Shown here: in pieces, positions 11,973 to 23,400 of the stretch
Layout of the letters: every line of letters starts with the position of its first letter
Numbering within the stretch: position 1 is the first letter of the stretch
Program-made: the position numbers and the translations under genes
Notes under the pieces: model-generated
The model's database searches: none
The model's input: only the letters and a program-made list of their open reading frames with translations
What the model was told of the DNA's origin: nothing
Source: Straminergon stramineum
Lineage: Eukaryota; Streptophyta; Bryopsida; Hypnales; Calliergonaceae
Length of the DNA: 64,000 nt
Direction of reading: 5' to 3'
Assembly (NCBI GenBank): GCA_963920665.1
Contig: OY987265.1
Location: 43,529,001-43,593,000, forward strand

Positions 11973-13100
11973 TAGGGAGTACCAAAAGAGCCATGTTCTG
12001 TAATTCAGACTCAACCGCGGGTCACCTGTGCTTGAGGGCGGGTCACCCAAGGTCCATCCCGGGGTACCCGTGCTGCCCTGGTGCCCACATTCAAAAAAAA
12101 AATCTCCATCTGCCCGTTCCAATTTGACATCCATTCAGTATTTATCCGAAAGAAACCGACCAAAGTTTGCCTCTGCGGCACTCTGCGGCTTCGCTCCTTC
12201 GGGTTATGAGCGGAGTTATTCCTGCACACACAATGCGTACAGACAGGCAGGAAAAGCCAGCAATACGCTCATGAGTATTACCCTCCAGGGTTTTTTGCTC
12301 CTGAGCATAACCGAATCTTGATAACCAACGTTAGTCCCGTAAATGATCGGGTTCACAAAATCGAATTCCACAGAAAATGTTCAGACGACGATGTTGGAGT
12401 TGCTGAACCAGTTGGACGGGTTTGATGCACGAAGAGATGTCAAGGTCATATATTTTAGCTACCAATCGTATTGAAAGCTTCGACCCGGCTTTGCTTCGAC
12501 TCGGTAGAATTGATCCCAAGATTGAGTTCCCATTGCCAGTTATTAAAAACGTTTAAAGTGTAACAACGTTCTATCCTGTTCTTTTCTGATGCAGGACATT
12601 CCTCAAGGCCTTTCGAGGATGCCAAGCAGTTGACAAGGGCAACATTTTACTCAAAATCATGTACAGCATTCACGATAGTCATGCAGTCCATAGACTGTTG
12701 CTTCCTTCCCTTCGTCCGATGCAAAAGTTTTGACACGTAGATCGAGCAAAACTGTCAATGATGATCATCTAGAATTGATAGGCAGGTGCTGGCATTGTCG
12801 ACAACTGAATCCAATTAAGCAAACTCTGCTCAAAACCCTAAGCGTGCGAAGCCGCAGACTGCCGCAAAGGAAAACTTCTTTCGGTTTCTTCGGGATGAAT
12901 ACTGAATGGATGTCAAGGAGTAACGGGCAGATGGAGAGTTAGCCCAAAAAAAGTGGGTACCAGGGCAGCACGGGGGTAGCACGGGTACCCCGGGCTGGAC
13001 TGTGGGTGACCCGCCCTCAAGCACAGGTGACCCGCGCTGAAGCTCAGGTGACCCGTTGTTGAAGCTGAATTCCAGAACATGGCTCTTTTGGTACACCCTA
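11973..13100. mobile_element. Pack-MULE-like element carrying a host gene fragment
   Basis: Two long inverted repeats bound this 1,128-bp element. The left arm is about 11,973-12,193 and the right arm about 12,847-13,100. Both begin TAGGG.GTACCAAAAGAG and share, in inverted order, CGGGTCACC motifs, a CCCGGGGTACCCGTGCT-type block and TGACATCCATTCAGTATT. The right arm has one extra GGTCACC unit. The interior holds an RPT2-like gene fragment (12,373-12,600). Flanking AACAGG hexamers (11,967-11,972 and 13,101-13,106) are a candidate target duplication; Mutator-type elements usually make about 9 bp, so the superfamily call is provisional. Long TIRs plus captured exon-intron sequence are the defining Pack-MULE traits. 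No transposase is present. Confidence 0.75.
12373..12600 (+). pseudogene. RPT2: Captured fragment of 26S proteasome AAA-ATPase subunit RPT2
   Basis: Translation from 12,373 gives [13 protein letters not shown] followed by ARRDVKVI, the conserved stretch after Walker B in proteasome regulatory ATPases. After a small frame-breaking insertion near 12,447, another frame continues with [18 protein letters not shown] and KIEFPLP, covering sensor-1 and the arginine-finger region. The RPT2-type [16 protein letters not shown] combination supports this paralogue. Exon-like sequence stops at 12,538 and is followed by a GT...AG intron (12,539-12,594, 56 bp), then codons for Asp-Ile. The retained intron shows that genomic DNA, not mRNA, was captured. 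The Walker A part and the C-terminus are missing, and the frame is broken, so it cannot encode an ATPase. In intact cells RPT2 unfolds substrates at the base of the 19S particle. Confidence 0.85.
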
Positions 13101-13289
13101 AACAGGCCCTAAGATAAGTGAGGACATTGAGATTATTGAATTGGTACAGTAGAACTTTTGTGGACCTGCTGATTGCCTAGTCTTGCCATCTGGAGGCAAT
13201 AGATTCGTCTGCAGGGGTGGAAGGTGCCTTTCCATGGTGCACGCTCATCCAAGCATGTGGGGTACCAGCCTTGACACCTTCTGTGCGTA

Positions 13290-13599
13290 AGGCGGTTCTG
13301 CCACGTCGTCCACGTACGAGATTCTTCTTCACGTGGGGCGGCTGCAACCAGGTCCCACATCCAGTGCATTATTGCCACCCCTGGCCACAGTTGCCCCCAC
13401 CATCGTCCCAGGCTCCCGATTGGCCCTCATCGCACCCCCGTGCTCTACAGTAGATGGTCTTGCAGCCAGTCTGTTTCAAACTCCAGATGTGTTTTCTCTT
13501 CTCGCAGTTCGGATTTCTCGGTGCCCATCTGCACACAGAAGTTTAATTTAGTAATCGAGAAGAACTCAACATGTGACACTCTGTCAATGCTCGAGACAC
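13290..13599 (+). promoter_or_regulatory. GC-rich putative promoter with G-box
   Basis: A perfect CACGTG G-box lies at 13,330-13,335, with further ACGT cores just upstream (CCACGTCGTCCACGTACG). The block is much GC-richer than the flanking DNA and is followed by a splice-donor-bearing, exon-like segment. G-boxes bind bZIP and bHLH factors in land plants. No clear TATA box was seen. Calling it the promoter of the downstream PNL gene is inference from orientation and the absence of any other plus-strand gene before 18.8 kb. Confidence 0.4.
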
Positions 13600-13903
13600 A
13601 CAGCTATTGATTCAAGGAGACAGAGAGGAGGGAAGGGCCTTTCCTCTACAACTTTTCTGCTCTTGTCCTCTCTGCGTCCTTTGCGCATCTGTTTGTTGCC
13701 AGTTCTCGAGCTATGGCGTCTCCGCGGCTGCGTACTATGAGCTCATGCACACAAGGAGGATAAGACGAGGCACTGCTCTCGTGCATGTGACGTTGTTCGT
13801 GCCTTGCTTGTGGAGTTCTTCTGTGCTGCGTCATTTCGTCGCTGGAGTGTCTTATAAGCCAGAGAGTCGACCCCAGATGCTCTTGGATCCTCACGGCAGT
13901 AAG
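13600..13903 (+). other. Putative 5' leader exon
   Basis: The segment is GC- and pyrimidine-rich and ends with a strong splice donor, AAG|GTATGTG, at 13,903/13,904. The most exon-like ATG (13,713) opens a frame of only 16 codons, so this could be a non-coding leader with a small upstream frame. Joined to the acceptor at 18,807, the phase-matched frame has no ATG, so it is not shown to encode the N-terminus of the kinase protein. It may belong to the PNL transcript or to an unrelated or captured gene end. Confidence 0.35.
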
Positions 13904-15648
13904 GTATGTGAACTTCAATTCGTGCAACTGTGAGTCTGATTGTGGTTCCCTGTGTTACCCTGCTTCCGATTTGTTTAGGTTTTGGTAGCAATTGACCAAG
14001 CATTTCAGCAAGTCCTTGGGTGTCATTTTGGGATATCATGTGAGTGAACATTGGATTTTGGAGGTGCTGTTCCAGGTGTTCCTAGTTTCAGTAGGCTCTT
14101 GTCCATGGGTCTTGTGTGTTTGGCCCTTGTTTGAGAATCTGCAGCGTTCGCTTGTGGGGTGAGGGTAGCTATTAGGTTTCGTAGCTTTGTACTGGCTCTG
14201 CGTGCAGTTGTATAGCAGCTCCAGGGGCGATACTTGAGTTTGAAATTTGTTGCCTCCGAGTTGTTGCACTGTAGAAACCTGTCAGTAGAGGGCTAGTTGA
14301 AGATGCTAAATACAGTATGTCATTCCACAATATGCGGTGATCAGTTGCAAATTGGTGCAAGAATTTGTCTCAGACAAGGAATGGTTGCCATTCTGCAGGG
14401 ATGGGCAAATTTGCGAACTGATGCAGAGATGGAGGATTTAGACCTCTCACCAAACTAGTCAATGAAGGGTGTGCACATTGGTAGCATTGGCTATGAATTT
14501 GGGGGAAGAGAGGTGGTGAAAGCGGAGCTTCTTATTTCATTTACTGTGGGTCTCTCATGATGCAGCAGCAATTGATCAGCATGAACGTGGATGAAACATG
14601 AACTGAAATGGTTTTTCATCAAAAGCATTCATTCATTCAAAGGAGCGATATTGTTGGAGACTTTGTTGTGATTCAATAATTTCAATCACTACGAAATGGG
14701 AATCTGTGGTGAAATTCTCCCTTGAAAGTGGAGTCTCTTTTTTCAACATATTATTGGTCAAAAGGAAGTCTTTGGGTGGATGGGAAGGTGTTTTTGAAAA
14801 TTATTCAATGACTAGGAAGGAGCTACTTGCCAAGTGATCTTTGATGTGGCTTGACATTGAAAGTCTTATTATTTACAAGGTAAGATATGTGCTAAATATC
14901 TCTATTTTGAAGCTTGCAATTGCAATTCCTTCAAAAGATATGGCATTGCACCTGAAATTGCAATATGGAATTTCATTGAGTGCATATTTGTGAGATTGAG
15001 GATAGTGGGTATTGTATATGATGGATAACATAGATACAACTAATTGCAACATTTATTTCATTTATCTAAATGTTCCACTTGAAAGTCTGATTTGATATTG
15101 TTCATATTGATTGACATTAGTTACCAGATTTTTTTGAATCCTATTGTACACTATCTGAATATTGCCTTTGGGGGTATGAATTTTCTCTTTCATTTGTTAT
15201 GAAGAAATTAAAAAATCATAACAATTCATTTGCAATAATTCTTTGGAGTATCACTTCTTTGTGCATGTATGCTAGTATTTTAGTGAGAGAGGGCAATAGG
15301 AGTAGTCCAATGGTGTTCATCACCTTCTAAGTCTTTATGAATTAGCACTTGTGTACCCTATGTCATCACCATAGTTACAAATTAAAGCAAAAGTAATTTA
15401 TTTAAATTTTCTAATGTATAAAAACTTCGAAATGCAATAGTTTTCACATTGTAGGTTTGATTGTCTCAAAGCAAAGTTTGTACACTCTTCCTTCGAGACA
15501 ACTTTTTCAATGCTATCAAGAATGAGATCAAGGGATGCATGATTTTGGAGATATCATAGTACCAAAAAAATGAACAAAACTAACAAATAGCCTCATTTAA
15601 GGTGTAAATGTAGAAGGATTGACTTGAATTCTTTCAAAGGAACTATGT
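13904..15648. other. Gene-free, intron-like stretch
   Basis: Base composition falls gradually from the GC-rich block to AT-rich DNA. No exon with a convincing protein signature was found. If 13,600-13,903 is the first PNL exon, this belongs to a first intron of about 4.9 kb. Confidence 0.35.
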
Positions 15649-15652
15649 TTAA

Positions 15653-16233
15653 CCCCTAAAGGACCAAGTGTCCGTTCAACGTATGCAAGACATCTTAGGT
15701 AGGCTCCCACGAAGTCATTATTAGTTGGATGTTCATGAAATTTGGACGTGTAGTGCAACTATGTATCCCCTTCTTGAAAATCTAATTTTTTTTCCGATCA
15801 GGTGCCTAGATCAAAAGTTATGCTGCCCTGAATTTTGCGGGCAGCTCGGGCAGCTTTGGGCAGCATGTGCAAAACTCTTCCTATGATTTTGAAATTTGGC
15901 GGGTCTGTAGCTTACATGATCCAAGTTGCAAATGTCAACAAAAATAACCCTATTTAGTGTAAGAATCTCATTCTAGAAGGAGTTAAAGTTTGAAGGCCAT
16001 GTCGAGCAAGGTTGGAAAAAAACTTTTTCACCTAACTTCAAATGTTAAAATCTTTTAATCTGTGCGGTCAAAGTTTCTAAAACATTTTCCACATGTTCCC
16101 AAAGAAGTCTAGTTTAAATTTGTATGGTTAAATTTTGAAAAAAAAATCTTTTTTTTTAATATTTTTGTTGCTGCCCTAAAAAGTATCAGTTTTTGACAAT
16201 TTCTGCCCGAAATGTGCCTCGGTCCTTTAGGGG
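15653..16233. mobile_element. MITE, TTAA/CCCC family, perfect 13-bp ends
   Basis: Between TTAA at 15,649-15,652 and TTAA at 16,234-16,237 lies a 581-bp element with perfect inverted ends CCCCTAAAGGACC. The symmetry even includes the outer GT/AC, so TTAA could be part of the repeat. The interior contains GGGCAGC clusters (about 15,838-15,865) and no coding sequence. Right ends of the same type occur at 49,413-49,420 and 59,036-59,043. Confidence 0.8.
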
Positions 16234-16239
16234 TTAAAC

Positions 16240-18346
16240 TTGCACTTGCCCTTCATATCAAAAAAATTCTTTTTCAAATGCAAATATAAGTCATATTCCA
16301 AGTTATTTCAAATGGAGTTGGATAATACTAATAGTAGTTTAATATTATAGCTTCTTAGAGTGAAATTTCTTATTCTCGTTGAATTGACACAATGCACCAA
16401 AAGACTTTATAACTCTTTTTGTATACCAATTGGTACATGTTTGTTCATCCAATGTTGTTTTACTTGTTTTAGTGTTACTAAATGACTTTGTTTGTAACCA
16501 AGGTTTGAATTTAAACATGTGTTCATGACTCGAGGAATATTCATATGGCTAAGATTATAATGGAATACAAATAGAAGCCATTATTTTAGCCTAATATTTT
16601 ATTTTTATTTTTTAACTTGTCATAGTTATGACATTTTGAAGTTCGAATGACAAGTTTTGAAAAGCATCTCTACTTGGACATGTTTGTTGTTGGTCCATTG
16701 AAGAATTTGGTATATCCCTTTTTTTTAGGTTCCCTTACCTTCTTAGATGAGGGAATGAAATAGGTTTGGCCTTTCAATTGGGAGGTGTTATGTGCAAGCA
16801 TTAGTTGTCATCATGTTCACTTTGAACATTAGAAAATCAATGCAAATGTAACAAGTGAAATCAAATTCTAAACATCTTTAGCTTTGTTTGTATGTTCTAG
16901 AAATTCCTATCCTCAAGTAGAAGTTATGAGGCATTGTCATTTTGGGATAGAATGTTTCAAACATTCGATTAATTTTGATTGATGATGATCCCACACCTTT
17001 CTATAAGTGATAGTTTTGGTTTGGATTATTGATAGTTGAGCTATTGAAGCAACCTTGTACCAATTATTATGATATGATGTCATTATTATGAGTTACGGTT
17101 AAAAATTAGACAATTATCATGCTCTTAAATTAGTTTCAATTTTTGAAGGATGAAATTTAATAGTATGCAAGTAGGATGGCTTTTATAATATATATATGCT
17201 AGTAAACCATCTTGATGCTATTTGATGCAAATCTATGCTAAGTAATAGTGAAATATGGATGTTAATGTATTGGAACTTCAAATAAATTTGTTTTGTTTGA
17301 GTTGGATGAGTTTTTTGTGGATGGGTGGAAATGAACAAGGTATTAAAGATTTGAGAATTTTGGAAGTATGAATTTGGATCAAGGACATCAATTAGATTAA
17401 TGCAATGATGACTTACCTTGATGGTATGGTTTGAAATGCACTTTCCATCATCCACTGTTGTGAATTTCAAATTTTCAATCTATGTCTTTTGGAATTCTTA
17501 AAAGTAAGCATCTAGATTATGCATAATGGTTTTTGGGATTTGACATGAATTGAATTATACAATAGAGACAACAATTTATCTTTGTGCTAATATGATTCTT
17601 GGTGCTCTCATTTTGATTCATATTTGCACCTCCAACATGTCTATGAAGTTACAAAATTGTCATGGATTTGAACTTTATAGTGTTGCATTTGAGACTAATC
17701 ACATTTACATCTTGATTTTTGAAATGACATTTGAATGAAAGATGATCATTGTAGAATGATCAATCCTCTAGTACATGTCTTGCCATATTTTCCTACATAA
17801 TTTTATTTTAAAAGACAAATATGATGTTGTAATCCTAGTTCTCTAGAGTTCTTTAATGGGTTATTAAATAGAGTGAAATTGTTCTTGTGATATTCAGAAA
17901 TTATCACAAAATAATTGTTTTTGTGATATCAAGATTATATCTTGTACCTTACAAATGAAAATGTGGTATCTTACAACTTCTTTATGAGTTTTTATTATTA
18001 GATTTGTATAGGAATTGCTTGATGGATTTGATACAACTCTTCATATAAGATGATTTCTAATATTCAAGTAATTGAATTTTTCTTAGGACTTTGCTCTTTT
18101 GATTGGTTTGGATGTTGTTTACTAACTACTTTCTTTGGATTTTTTGTAAAGCTATTGTAGAATTTCAACATATTGTACCATTTGTCCAACGAGATGGCGT
18201 GCTTTTGGACTTGGATGGCAACCTCCTTCACTATGTTTTGGAAGTACATGGGTATTGCATGGTCTACTTGGTGAGAGCATAAGTTTTATTTATTACATGT
18301 AGGCCATTACAAAGTGCTTGTTAGAATGCAACTTTGTTGAAATTAC
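16240..18346. other. Gene-free, AT-rich stretch upstream of the kinase exon
   Basis: No frame with recognisable protein similarity was found on either strand. I searched here for the missing first coding exon of the kinase protein. The only phase-compatible candidate (about 18,193-18,270, ending at a GTGAGAG donor) would encode an implausible tryptophan-rich peptide, so it is not called. Confidence 0.35.
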
Positions 18347-18550
18347 CACTAGAAGAGGAAAGGGGTGTTTTAATTGTAATCCTAGTAGTATAGTCTTATA
18401 AGTAATGATCTGAAAGGGGTGTTTATAGTAAAATTTCACTAAAAACACATGCATTTGTGGTAAAGTTTTACTAACACCACCCTTTTTAGGTCATTACTTA
18501 TAGGACTGTGCTACTAGGACTATATTTAAAACACCCCTTTTTTTGTAGTG
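18347..18550. mobile_element. CACTA-type foldback MITE
   Basis: The ends CACTAGAAGAGGAAAGGGGTG and, inverted, CACTACAAAAAAAGGGGTG match CACTA-superfamily termini. The 204-bp element is flanked by TAC on both sides (18,344-18,346 and 18,551-18,553), the 3-bp target duplication expected of CACTA elements. Nearly the whole element folds back on itself. It ends 257 bp before the kinase exon, so it may lie in the promoter or in the intron just upstream. Confidence 0.85.
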
Positions 18551-18807
18551 TACATAGTTCATTGTACAATTTTCTATTTGATGTACTTTGGGCTCTACAA
18601 AGATGATATTTTTAAATGTTTATATATGTGATCAAATTAAACAACAAATATTATAATTTCAATAAATAGGCAATTCTCTTGACAATTTTAAAGTTTTTCT
18701 TAGTTTGTAGAACATGTTTGATTAATTTGTTCAATATCATAGGATAATTGCTCTCTTTACAACCTATCAAAATTTCTCATTGACAATCCACATTCAATAC
18801 TTTGTAG

Positions 18808-20425
18808 GAAAGGCAATGATTTTTTACAAGTGCAAAGTGAACATTGTAAAAGACTATGCAATGTCATACCAAGTCTTGAGAAATTCTTGAAAGATATGAA
18901 GGCATCTTCAAAGATAGGAGACATGGAAGCATCTTTAAAGATAGAAGTCTTGAATAGAAATCAATGCGTGCATCTTTTCAGCAAACTCATTGATGTCATG
19001 AAGGGGATCGACCAAATGCTAGCAAGTGCTACTGAGGATTTCAAGTTCCAATCTATTTTTGAAGAATTGTATCGTCTTCAAATGAAAGTACAAATTGTGG
19101 GAAAAGATTGCACTGTACAAGATCGATGGTGTCATTTAGTTGTATTTCAACTCCAAAGCAAAGAAACTTTTCGTGAGTTGCTTTTAGATTTGCAGTGTTG
19201 TTATGAAACAACTCGGGATAAGTATTTGCTTCACTATCCAAAGCAATTACATGATATCCTACCAATTCAATTTGATGCGGCTACCTACGAACAAGTCTTT
19301 GAAGATGGACAAGCACTTGAAAAGAAGCTTGAATTTGTACTTAAGAAAGGAATGTCAGAGGATTATGAAATTGCACGACATCTATTGTTGAGAATTAGAA
19401 ACTTGGATCGAGTGGGTGGTGGAGACTTAGATGCTTTAGAGGTCTCCAATGATTTCCATACACCAAAGTTAATGGATAAATTAGGAGATTATGGAGATGT
19501 GTGGAAATCAAATTGGTTGGGCCTTGCATGTGCCACAAAAGTGTTGAAAATTGAGCATAGAAATATCAAGAATTGTCAAAAAGAGGCTGGCATCTTGGCT
19601 GGTTTGAGCCATCCCAATCTTGTCCAGTTTTATGGTTGTGGGAATACCAAAAATATTGATGAGAATGATGAGGAAGCTGAAATGGGTGAGATGTATTTGG
19701 TGATGGAACTCATGGAAACTAGTTTGTCGTCCATATTGAAGAAAGCCAAACGACCTTTACCCTATCATCTTGCAATTGACATCATGCACCAAATTGCAAA
19801 GGGTGTGTATTACCTTCATGACATGCAAGTTGCTCATCTTGACTTGAAACCTGATAATGTGTTGTCAAGTTCCATATCTATGGGGGATTTGGATCCTTGT
19901 TGTATATTCAAGGTCACTGATTATGGACTTTCTCAATTGGAGGTTTGTAGCAATCCAAGGGATCCAAAGTCAACACAGTATATGATTGGAACACCTCGGT
20001 ATATGTCCCCTGAAGTGATCAAGGGAAGTAAGACTCCATTGTATCCGTTTCAAGCTGATGTGTGGTCATTTGCCATGATATGTTCACAGATTCTCTCTGG
20101 AAGGGTTCCATACTCTCATTTGAAATCGAAAGAGTTTTATGATCAAATAAGAGGTACTGGTGGTATTGGGAATAGAAGCTTGCGACCAGACCTACCCAAC
20201 AATTATGAAGAATTGATGAAGTTAATTGAAGAATGTTGGTCCCAAGATCCTCTTCAGCGACCAACATTTTCCAACATTTGTGAAAGGCTTACAAGTTTGA
20301 AGAAGTCTTTTTTGAAGGGAACATATTCATACGACATGGTTCCACAATTTGGTCCTACTTGCACCTTAAGATATTTGAAGTCCATCTTGGGCCTTAAGAG
20401 ATATAAAGTCCATCATGTCCCAAAG
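18808..20425 (+). CDS. PNL exon: N-terminal helical domain plus protein kinase
   Basis: Numbering from the GTG codon at 18,830 as residue 1. Residues 1-200 are mostly helical, resembling the N-terminal bundle found before moss-type kinases. The kinase spans about 213-490. Visible motifs are a degenerate glycine loop (GDYGDV 219-224; the first Gly position is Lys), the ATP-anchoring lysine K237 in ATK, alpha-C E252, HPNLVQFYGCG, the catalytic loop HLDLKPDN (336-343), DYG in place of DFG (364-366), GTPRYMSPE, DVW and the late Arg in QRP. Catalytic Asp, Lys and Asn are all present, so activity is plausible. HRD is changed to HLD, marking a non-RD-type kinase, as in many immune kinases. The exon ends VPK|GTATG on a codon boundary. 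GTG is not proposed as the start: the exon begins at the acceptor. Confidence 0.9.
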
Positions 20426-23400
20426 GTATGAAATTGTTGAACTATAAATCTCCTTTAGTGATCTTTGTTTTTTGTAATTCTCTTTGGTATTTCCATTTAT
20501 GGTTTGAAGTGAAGTGTTTTATATTTATATGAATGAGTTCGTGAATATGACTTTTTGTATTTATACAGGTAGATGGACCGGTTGCACCTTCTAAAGAAAT
20601 CTTGGTTGATTTAGATCAACAATTGTCTAAAGCCAAAGAACTTTTGAAAATGAATTATGTGGGCATTGTTGGCATGGGTGGAATTGGCAAGACCACACTA
20701 GCAAAGGCAATACTTGATGATGCGACAACGAATTCTTCATACCAAGTATCATGCTTTGTTGCACAACCTGAAAAGGGTCAAAGTTTGTATGACATATTGT
20801 GCAAGATATTACCAAAACTTGGGAATGATAGAAAACCTATGAACTTGGGAGATGCCAAGGAGATGATGAAAGAACTCTTGGTTAAGAAAAAGGTTCTTTT
20901 AGTACTAGATGATGTCCAAGAAGAAGCCCTAGTACATGATATTGTACCTCCCGACATTGTACAAGGTAGCAAAGGTAGCACAATAATTATCACAACACGC
21001 AAATGGAATACCATAAAATCATTAGTGGGCATTGAGGGAAAGTTGGATGTTGCTTTGTTGGATGAAAAGTCAGCAACAACACTTTTCACCTCTCACCTTT
21101 CTTGTGGGGTAGCTTCCTTATCACCGGACTTTGAGAACATACGCAATCACGTGGTGAAAGCTTGCAATGGCTTGCCTCTAAGCTTGAAAGTGATGGGTGC
21201 ATTTCTTTGTCATAAAGAGAGATTGCGAAGTTGGGAACAAGCATTATTGAGGATGGCAAGAGGAAGGAATTTGGATGGTGATGAAGAAATTTGGAACACC
21301 TTGAAGATAAGCTATGATGGATTGAACAATGAAGTTGAAAAGATGATGTTTTTGGACATGGCTTGTTTCTTTTGTCGAGATGTCTATCCGTTTGGCATAT
21401 CAAAAGAGACGATCTTGTGCATGTGGTCTAAAGATGGTATTCTTCCAGTGGGTGAATTGCAAAGATTGATCGACATGTCATTATTGAAGTTGATTAAAGA
21501 TGGTGACATTTTAGAAATGCATGACCAATTACGTGACATGGGACGGATGATTGCCAAGGATACAAGAATTTGGAAAGCATCTATGATACCAGAAAGTAGA
21601 TTTGCAAGTGAGGTAATAATCTATTATTGCAATTGACATTTTGAGAATTTGCATGTTTTATAAAGTAAACTTGAGAACAACTACTAACCATACAAATATA
21701 TTGTTTTAAGAATTATAAGTTTTGAAATATATTCAAAGAATCAATTCTCTTTCAAAGACTCTAGAAGAAGATGTAATCTATTTTAATTTAAGGTTTTTTG
21801 AATGCAGGATGAGAAGGTTCTTCAAGGCATTTCTTTGCAAGGGACTATGACCCATCATCAATCTCTAGTTAAGAAACACTCTAGATTTCATTTTCAAGAA
21901 CTTCGTATATTGATTTTGGTGAGCGCTTTGGGCAATGCTCAAGTTTATTTTGACAACATTGATTTTTTACTTCAATTAGCTTCACAATGCTCTAAATTGG
22001 AGGCAATTATAGTACAAAATTCTCAAAATTTGGTTGAATTGCCACTCACACCTCCAACAAATAATGCAATTACTTCAAGGATATTAGATCTTTGTGGCAC
22101 TTGTGCAACTTTGAAGATTCTTGACCTACAAGGGTTGACATTCCTAGAGCAATTACCAAACAAATTTGCATCACGCAATACTTTATTAAGATTAGATCTA
22201 AGTTTTTGCAATGCATTGGCATCATTGCCAAACGAAGTAGGGAATTTTCCTTTATTAATCACACTCAATTTGGAAGGTTGTTCAAGTCTAGTGGGGTTGC
22301 CTAATTTGGGCAACTTGACGTCTTTGACAAATCTCAACTTGAGTGGGTGCTCAAGGTTGACGACATTGCCGAAAGAATTGGAGAACTTGACATCCATAAC
22401 AAGTCTTAATTTGAGTGGATGGTCAACGTGGCAAACATTGCCAAATGAATTAAAGAACTTTACTTCCTTAAAAATACTCAATTTAAATGAGTGGTCTAGC
22501 TTGGTGACATTGTCAAAAGAAGTCGGGAACTTCGCTTCATTGAAATTCTTTAATTTGAAGGGGTGTTCAAGCTTGGTGACATTGCCTAAGGAAGTGGGGA
22601 ACTTGACTTCCTTGACAAGACTTTCTTTGGAAAGGTGTTCAAGCTTGGTGAAATTGCCCAAGGAAGTGGGGAACTTGACTTCCTTGACATATCTTGATTT
22701 GGAAGGGTGTTCAAGCTTGGTGACATTGCCCAAGGAAGTGGGGAACTTAACTTCCTTGACAAGACTTTCTTTGAAAGGGTGTTCAAGCTTGGTGACATTG
22801 CCCAAGGAAGTGGGGAACTTGACTTCCTTGACAAGACTTCCTCTGAGAGCGTGTTCAACCTTGGCCATATTGCCCGAAGAAGTGGGGAACTTGACTTCCT
22901 TGACAACACTTTCTTTGAAAGGGTGTTCAAGCTTGGTGAAATTGCCCAAGGAAGTGGGGAACTTGACTTCCTTGACATATCTTGATTTGGAAGGGTGTTC
23001 AAGCTTGGTGACATTGCCCAAGGAAGTGGGGAACTTGACTTCCTTGACAAGACTTTCTTTGAAAGGGTGTTCAAGCTTGGCCACATTGCCCAAGGAAGTG
23101 GGGAACTTGACTTCCTTGACAAGACTTCCTCTGAGAGCGTGTTCAACCTTGGCCATATTGCCCGAAGAAGTGGGAAACTTGACTTCCTTGACAACACTTT
23201 CTTTGAAAGGGTGTTCAAGCTTGGTGAAATTGCCCAAGGAAGTGGGGAACTTGACTTCCTTGACAAGACTTCCTTTGAAAGCGTGTTCAAGCTTGGCAAC
23301 ATTGCCTGAAAAAGTCGGGAACTTGACTTCCTTGACAAGACTTTCTTTGAAAGGGTGTTCAAGCTTGGTGAAATTGCCCAAGGAAGTGGGGAACTTAACT

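Noticed and set aside
11477..12321. Overlapping 60-100-codon frames near the Pack-MULE-like element
   Set aside because: They lie largely in terminal inverted repeats or GC-rich DNA and show no domain.
13607..13933. A 108-codon plus-strand frame in the GC-rich block
   Set aside because: The start is not ATG, it runs through a strong splice donor, and frames are open on both strands because of high GC.
18193..18270. A first coding exon in phase with the acceptor at 18,807
   Set aside because: It would give a tryptophan-rich peptide unlike helical N-termini. No support beyond a GTGAGAG donor.
18830..18832. GTG as the start of the kinase protein
   Set aside because: Plant genes rarely start at GTG, the frame is open further upstream, and a good acceptor lies at 18,807.
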